In this document: piece by piece, positions 57,782 through 64,000 of the stretch
Position numbering within the stretch: the first letter of the stretch is position 1
Layout of the letters: each line of letters opens with the position of its first letter
NCBI GenBank assembly: GCA_030068075.1
Contig: CM057826.1
Location: forward strand, 72,885,312-72,949,311
From: Paguma larvata
Lineage: Eukaryota; Chordata; Mammalia; Carnivora; Viverridae
DNA: 64,000 bases
Direction: 5' to 3'
The notes under the pieces: model-generated
The model's database searches: none
Seen by the model: the letters and a program-made list of their open reading frames with translations, nothing else
Told to the model about the DNA's origin: nothing
Position numbers and translations under genes: made by a program

Positions 57782-58003
57782 CACGGATTAGCAAGTTTTC
57801 TGTAAAATGCTGGATAATAAGCATTTTAGACAATGTGTTCTGTACACTCTCTATCACAGTTACTCATCTCTTTGGTTGTTGTAATGCAAAAGAACCACAG
57901 ACAATAAATAAATGAGCATGGTTTTGTCTCAATAAAACTTTAGTTATCCAAACAGATTGTGAGCTGCACTTAACTATAGGTCTTAGTTTGCCAGCCTCAA
58001 ATC
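57782..58003 (-). mobile_element. MER20-like hAT (Charlie) DNA transposon relic
   Basis: 'GATTAGCAAGTTTTCTGTAAAA', 'GCATTTTAGACAATGTG', 'CCACAGACAATAAATAAATGAG' and 'CAATAAAACTTTAGTTATCC' match MER20 read in reverse, ending GTTTGCCAGCC. Its length of about 220 bases equals the family's. Confidence 0.75.
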
Positions 58004-58017
58004 TAGATAAAAGCTAC

Positions 58018-58215
58018 TTACCAAATAAGAAAATATACAATCATCTACATCTTATAAGAAAACTGTTACTCTCATTTTGTAGAAGAAAAACTGATATAAA
58101 GATAGGTTAATTGTTTTTCCCAAGGTTTTATTTGAAAACACTATAGTTGTTCGTGGAATGTGCAATGTAAATCTGATTTCCTAGCTTCTCATCTGTATAC
58201 TAAAGCTTCCTTTTC
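58018..58215 (+). mobile_element. MIR-like SINE relic
   Basis: 'TGTTACTCTCATTTTGTAGAAG', 'GATAGGTTAATTGTTTTTCCCA' and 'GTAAATCTGATTTCCTAGC' follow the MIR core and 3' order. Confidence 0.65.
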
Positions 58216-58339
58216 AATGGAGAAATGAAATAGGGTTCAGAATGGCTTGATAATTTTAATGTGCTAACAATTAAGAGGTTTAGTGAAAGGAATAAATATA
58301 AAATGAGCTAGTCTGACATGTAAAGAGTTTGGAAGACAC
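58216..58339. other. Short unique spacer
   Basis: No element is recognised. Confidence 0.35.
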
Positions 58340-59512
58340 CAGCTCTATCTGAAATAAAAACCTGAAAAAAGCTGAGAACCAACAGTTCTTCTAAAGTCTA
58401 CCAGAAAACTGAGATCATGGCAGACTGTTGCCCTGAAAACTAAAGAAATAGGTGACTATAGAGAATCACAGCTCACAAGGGGAGTAAAGGCCATCATCTG
58501 GAGCCAGCATCAGTAGGAATATTTAAAGGGTAAGAAACTAATAGCTGCAGACTGGACATGGACCAGCTTGAGAGAAAAACCAAAAACAAAAACAAAACCT
58601 CATAAGGTCTCAACCATACATGAGCTGCCACATTTTCATGAATTTGATTGCCAGAAACCTCACCAGGTTCTTTTCAAAAACTGGAGAATACTTCCCCTCA
58701 TGCTTCCAGCAGGGATGGGGTGGGGAAGGGTACCCTTTTTGAAATACATCTAGAGTTTATGTTCTCCTTAAAAAATGTCTCCCCTTCAAGGAAACTGTTA
58801 CACTAGAGCCTAAGCAGTATGGATTTTACCAGACCCTAACTGAATTGGGAGAAGAGAAATACCCAATTCTAGCCCCCTTTTACTATCCTGTGTCACCTAA
58901 GGTGGAGGAGACTCAAAGGTGAGAAGTACGTGTGAAGATCACAGCATCGGGACACAGATTCACTCAAAGAAGGAAACCTGTTTGTAGGACTGGAGATTCT
59001 TCTTGTCCCATACATCTTACTATCGCATCAATTGGGATCCTGTGTAATAATGGCAGATTAAAGCTGAAAGAACTGACCAGTTTAAGGAGCCTCTAGAGAA
59101 ACCTAAGGACAACAGAAGAGACAAAAACAAGGACACTAGAAGAGTTAGCCTCTGGCACCTACAGCTATAGCAAACAGTGAAAACGGCCCAACTCCTGCAC
59201 AGATGACATAAAATTTCACACTAAAGGCCAGTTTACCTAGGTTTCTCTTATCTGATACATCATGCCTGGCTTTCAACAAAACCGACAAGGTATTCTAAAA
59301 GCAGAAAATCACCACAGTCTGAAAAAACAAAGCAAGCATCACAGGAACCATCAGACTGAGAATTTAAAATAACTATGATTAATATGGTAAAGACTACATA
59401 AAAAATGGACGACATGAAGGAATGGATGGATAATGTAATCAGAGAGATGGAAGGTCTAAGAAAGAATCAAAAGAAATTCGAGGAAAAGACCAGGGTAACA
59501 AAGAAATATTAA
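58340..59512 (+). mobile_element. Ancient L1 5' UTR and ORF1 start
   Basis: The clearest part is 59,300-59,505: 'ACCACAGTCTGAAAAAACAAAG', 'GACTGAGAATTTAAAATAACTA', 'ATGATTAATATGGTAAAGAC' and 'AGAGAGATGGAAGGTCTAAG', landmarks of the ORF1 start in old L1s. Upstream sequence is compatible with its 5' UTR but cannot be confirmed. Confidence 0.6.
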
Positions 59513-59514
59513 GT

Positions 59515-60460
59515 GGCCAATATGATGGGATTTTGGGGTGATGGTGGGGTTTGGAGCTGACAGCGCAGAGAGAATTCTTGAAGATATCTTTGGTACAAAA
59601 ATGGTAATTATGTTTAAGCATAGTACCCGTGGGCAGAAAGAGCTGCTCTGGGGTTGTGAAGAGTGACTGATTATATAACTTCAGGTGGGCAGGGGTTAGA
59701 GAGAGCCTCAGTCTCTAAGGCATTTTGGAAGCAAGGTTTCCAGGACTTGAGGGGCTAGCTGCTGTTAGGAAAATGTCATTCATTACTGTCTAGCAAAACC
59801 TCAATCACGAGATCCTTCAGATAGATATCAGGGGACATGCCTGATATGGTATGATTACCAACGTGCATCTTGGGGCAGGAGAGGTGGACAGAGATAAAGG
59901 AAGTTTCCGAAGGAATTTTTATATGTTAAATTTGACTCACAGGATCCTGGAGGTTGGGATAATGTTAAGCTAACATTGCCTTTGTCCCTAGCAGAGTGTC
60001 AACATCTAGGCAGCCGAGCTCCTAGAAGTAGGTCACTCTGCCAGTTTCAAGGACTTCTCATTGGGCTATAGGCAACGAGGGGATTTAATTTTTTGTTTAC
60101 CTTTGTTTCCCGCATCACCATGGCAAGCACTTAAACCCCCTTACATCTTGATGAGGGAGATATTAAGGCTCCAGAAATCAGAATCTATAGGTTTCTGGAG
60201 ATTAGGTTATGGATAAGATTGCCTTTTTCTTGTAATTTACAAGAACTTTAAGTTATGCAAAAACTGAAGGAGACTTCTGTCCTGCATGACTGTAATCTCT
60301 ATCAGTCACCCATTTGTTTTCTTTCCTTTCCCCGTTCTTGCACAGCCTGGAGTGTCCGGGGAATATCCCACATATCCCACAGGGGGCGGGGGGTGCTGTT
60401 AGTTTGTGTTTGGCCCTCAGCTTGCCTTATGCTCCCTCATCAAATACATACAGAAGAAAG
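59515..60460. other. Unidentified repeat-like segment, about 950 bases
   Basis: This block is clearly less AT-rich than its surroundings. It begins abruptly inside the L1 ORF1 relic and stops near 60,460. It has no long reading frame, but contains ordered, non-simple sequence and a GGGGGCGGGGGG core at 60,382-60,393. It could be a carnivore-specific LTR or a lineage-specific UTR. No TG...CA ends or target duplication are clear. Confidence 0.4.
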
Positions 60461-62388
60461 GTTGATATAAAATGTAATGAAGAAAATAAAAACCAAATAA
60501 AAATATATCTGTCACCTTTCCAAATGGTGAAATAATACATGAAGACACCAAATCCTTGTGACGGTATGGAGAAAAAAGATGTGCACTTCTCTGCACCCAT
60601 TTGCAGAAATGCGAAATCTTAAAATACAGGACAATTTGGCATTATCTAATAAAATTAAATGATTCTGATTCAGTAATTCATTTTCTTAGTATTTGTTTTG
60701 TCGATATGCTAAAAACAAATGCACTGGATATAGTAAAATATAATATCGTAAACTGGCAAGTAAGGCAGTGACATAGGATGATAAAAGTCACTTGGGTTGC
60801 TATTCTTGGCCCAGAGAACAAGAAAACGTGGAAACCTGGAGCCCAGACCTTGAAGTTTAAACTTCATAGCCATACCTGCTCTCCATGAGAGAAAAGACTC
60901 TGATTTGCAGGGTTTGCCAATATACCTGAAGTAAATACTCCCTTCCATGGTCAGTCCTTAGCTACCAAAATGAAGTCACTGAACACAGAGTTAGGAAAAG
61001 ATGCTTTCACAAACACGGGTTAGGTGATTCCAGCACACAACCACCTACAGTACCCTTTCAGGCAAGCAAGAACACAAGACCTTCGAGGTTGATAACAGGT
61101 TGCCAGGAGCTGAGGTCAGGAAGAGGAGGGGTATGGCCTGAGATAAGAGATTTTTAGCCCAAAACACTAAAATAGTAGAAACAAAGGAAAAAGAGCAAAC
61201 TTTTAAATATAAAGAGAGTGAATGGAGGGAGAAAAACCTTTTCTACACAAATGTTTTCCACCTGAGTTCAGCGATATAGAATAAAAATGTGGGAGAGAAT
61301 CCAGAAACAACACTCTAAAAGTTCAGTGCATATGGAAAGTATCGTTTATATGGCACTGGGGACTTTCCCTAATGGCAAGATGGTGGCTGCAAGGGGGCTA
61401 ATCTGGTTTTAACCGCAATTGACTTCTGTGCTGTAACCACAGAAGAAGTGGCCTAGTGGAAAAAAACAAAACTGGAAGTGGACAGACACGGTCACGCTTC
61501 AGCTCTCATAACGTATGATAGTTGAGCACTTGAGTTGGTTGGCAACTTGGTAACAGGTACAGAGATGCAATTACCCACACACCTATTAAAGTCAGAAATA
61601 TGTATTTCTCCCTCCTATAGTTTACCTCTGAGACAAAATAGATGTGAATAGCAGAGATTTCCTTATCCCTTATGAATATTATTTTCTAATTTTACTGAAG
61701 TAATTTATGCAAGAGCATATTACATTCTTGCAATATTCCACATACACACAAGGCAAAATTTAGGAAAACATTGCATAGAAAAAAATAGTTCAAAATGTAG
61801 GCATATTATGAACTATAAAAAATTATTAAAATCTTCCAACTGTTAGACTACCTTAATACCTTTTGGGAGAGAGTTGACACCAGAAAAGGAAACTCTTTGA
61901 TTCTGATGTTTATGACAATGTCTTTTTAGACTACAAGAAAGCACCTACTTTTAGCTTCTTTACCTAAGTTCTTTCAGAGCTGATAATCTTTGTGATAGAG
62001 TGCTATAGTGGAAATAACATTAAACTATTCCCTTGAGCCAATATGATAGACAAAGTAGAACTATTTTCCCCAAAGAGTTGGTGGAGGATATATTATTTCA
62101 CCTCCCCTTACTCTTGATAGCTATTTTAAAGAAAGATTGCTCCATTTTAGTGTTCAACAGTCTGAAGAGATTTCATCGTCAGGGAATAATAATTTTCTCA
62201 GCAAAATTTAGCTCCTCAATGTCTTTTGGCCACATGCCAACATGTACACATTCAGATACACCTTATTAGAAAACTGTTTTAATGTATCTTTATGATCTAG
62301 TAAAAGAGAAAATAATGTAGCTTGTGAATAGAGGAGAAAAGCTTAGCCCATCTCATAGTTTTTGTAAGATTGCTCCTGCCTGACTGAT
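60461..62388. other. Mostly unique DNA, faint L1-like patch
   Basis: About 60,590-60,690 recalls an old L1 C-terminal region ('GACAATTTGGCATTATCTAAT', 'GATTCTGATTCAGTAATTCA'). The rest, including the GC-richer 61,360-61,520, is unrecognised. Confidence 0.4.
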
Positions 62389-62835
62389 TTACCCAAGAAC
62401 TTTATCAAGGGCAACTGGAATTGTCACCCAATTTATATCCATGACAACTGAGGGGACCAGAGTAATGTGTGAACAGCTATGTGTGAAGGCAGAGCCGTAA
62501 CCACAGATGGTCACCTTGTCCAGTAGCCATCCGGTCCTTCTAGACACTGGATTATGTAAAAGATATAAGAGGGGGGATCTATGAAATGAAGTGTTGTAGA
62601 TGGTTAGAGGGTCTTCTATTACAAATAAATCAATCATTTTAATTAAAACTTCCCTTCTTATAACTGGATGTTCGTGAGATATTTGAATTAGGTAAGCATT
62701 GCTTTGAACGTACTGTACAGCATGGTTCAGAGCAGAAATTACCTCATGTTTGGTTGTGACCCAGCAGTCATATTTTCTGTCACAAATCAGTAAGTGGATA
62801 GAGACACCAGAGCCAATCTCAGGTGGAGAAAACAC
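62389..62835 (-). other. Unexplained 148-codon open frame, possible exon relic
   Basis: This is the longest open frame not explained by an L1. The apparent start at 62,835 is GTG, and the first in-frame ATG comes only near residue 67. The frame stays open upstream to a stop near 62,885, so it cannot be a complete ATG-started gene of this length. Composition is protein-like: mixed, not low-complexity, with RRTGWLLDKVTICG near its C-terminal half. A GTAAAT at 62,387-62,392 (minus strand) overlaps the stop and could be a splice donor. An upstream acceptor is weak. I do not recognise the family and predict no membrane segment or domain. It may be an exon, a decayed pseudogene or chance. Confidence 0.3.
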
Positions 62836-63488
62836 ATTTGTAATACTGATACTTAGCCAGAATGTACTAAAATGGCCTTCCGGTGTTTATGGCCATATGG
62901 CTTCCCGGTGTTTATGACATTTCTCTTCCGATCAGTCTGGCGTCTACTCTGATGCATCAGTATCTGTGCTCTGTTAGCTGATGCATGTTTTGAATATGAT
63001 GCTTGCATATAGCAATACAATGTATATCAGTGAGATAAACCATGCAGGCAATAGGATGTGGAGGAAGATTAAAAACAAAAATATAAAATTCAGTAAAGCC
63101 AGATGAATGAGTGATTTTTGACAGAAAATGAGGTGTAACTTCAAACTTATATTGAAGCTTCCAAATATTGGAAAATAGTATCAAGTTTGAACTAGTGGAT
63201 TGCTAAACCTAAACTGCTGGCCACTTTGGTATTCTAAGACTTCAGACTGTTTTGGTCTAGTAGTTCTCATTTCTTCTGCATTTGAGAATTATCTGGGGAG
63301 TTTAAAAAATATACGGACACACGACTTATGCTGCAGACCAACTGAACAGCTTCTGAGAATAGGGCACAGTGATAGATATTTATAAAAGTCCCCCATGTCA
63401 TTATAATTATGGCCATTTTCCCAAAAAATCCAATTCTTGATTTTAAGACCATGTCTGAGTAGTGTCATTAGCTAGTGTTAAGTGAATT
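62836..63488. other. Unique DNA with a short duplication
   Basis: An imperfect tandem repeat lies at 62,876-62,921 (CTTCCGGTGTTTATG followed by CTTCCCGGTGTTTATG). Nothing else is recognised. Confidence 0.45.
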
Positions 63489-64000
63489 ATGAATTATGTC
63501 CTCACAAAACTCATATGTAAAATTCTAATCCCCAGAATCTCAGACTGTGACCTCCTTTGGAAAATGAGTCATCATAGAGGTAATTAGTTAAGATGAGGTC
63601 ACACTACTCGACTACAGAACACAAACTGGTGGTTACCAGAGGGGTGATGGAAGGGGTGATGGGTGAAATAGGGAAATGGGATTAAAAGTACATTTGTGAT
63701 GAGCACTGAGTAATGTATAGAATTGTCAAATCACTATATTGTACTCCGGACACTAATATGACACTGTATGTTAAGTATGATGGATTTAAAGAGGAAAAAA
63801 AGAAAAAAAAAGATGAGGTCATATTAATGTAGGGTGGGCCCCTAGTATCAATGGTGTCTTTATAAAATGGGGAAATTTGTACATAAGGATACAGGAAGAA
63901 TGCCACATAAAGATGGAGGCAAAGGTCATGTGATGTAGCAGAAGCTGAAGAATGGCGGCCAGCAAACCACCAGAAGGTAGAAGAGAGCCCTGGAACACTT
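63489..64000 (+). mobile_element. MLT1-type LTR, interrupted, runs off the window
   Basis: 'TATGTCCTCACAAAACTCATAT', 'GTGACCTCCTTTGGAAAATG', then after an insertion 'ATGAGGTCATATTAATGTAGGG', 'GGTGTCTTTATAAAATGGGG' and 'AAAGATGGAGGCAAAGGTCA' give the MaLR LTR order. The 3' end lies beyond 64,000. Confidence 0.75.
63602..63809 (+). mobile_element. L1 3' UTR insertion inside the MLT1 LTR
   Basis: A 208-base, 5'-truncated L1 3' end ('GGTGGTTACCAGAGGGGTGATG', 'ATGAGCACTGAGTAATGTATAG') with an A-rich tail lies between exact duplications AAGATGAGGTCA at 63,590-63,601 and 63,810-63,821. Confidence 0.9.

Overview
The window is nuclear DNA from a carnivore, most probably a cat-family (Felidae) species, and it reads as an AT-rich, gene-poor region built largely from interspersed repeats. 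The lineage call rests on about fifteen copies of the tRNA-derived CAN-SINE. Their body, polypyrimidine stretch and AAATAAACATTAAAA-type tail match the felid SINEC_Fc form rather than the canine one. Family names are recognised from memory, without a library search. I find no conventional protein-coding gene, no CpG island, no functional tRNA or rRNA gene and no CRISPR array.

Layout. 1-3.3 kb holds CAN-SINEs inserted in and beside old L1 fragments. 3.3-7.9 kb is mostly unique, with MIR-like relics. 7.9-21.4 kb is a run of L1 remnants in both orientations. Two of these (10.5-12.9 kb minus; 16.4-20.4 kb plus) keep their ends but have lost the reverse-transcriptase core. 21.4-26.2 kb is mostly unique, with one MLT1 LTR. 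26.2-35.1 kb is an old plus-strand L1 split by a near-complete, much younger L1 at 26,957-32,173, flanked by a perfect 12-bp target-site duplication. 35.2-42.3 kb is mostly unique, with SINE, MLT1, MIR and L2 relics. 42.3-49.3 kb is a stack of nested L1s and SINEs. 49.3-57.3 kb has scattered SINE, L2 and MIR relics and a short 5'-inverted L1. 57.3-58.2 kb is a run of MER5A-like, MER20-like and MIR relics. 58.3-59.5 kb is an L1 5' region, 59.5-60.5 kb an unidentified repeat-like segment, and 62.4-62.9 kb an unexplained 148-codon open frame. The window ends inside an MLT1 LTR that itself carries an L1 3' fragment.

The only recognisable coding capacity is the young L1. ORF1 (coiled coil, RRM, C-terminal domain) is broken by a frameshift. 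ORF2 (endonuclease, reverse transcriptase, Cys-rich tail) has a frameshift and two in-frame stops, although its catalytic motifs survive. L1 enzymes of this type mobilise CAN-SINEs in trans, so the two repeat classes here are functionally linked. I see no evidence for a new biological system. The items most worth checking are the open frame at 62.4 kb, the unidentified block at 59.5-60.5 kb, the RT-deleted L1s, the 5'-inverted L1 and several probably length-variable tracts.
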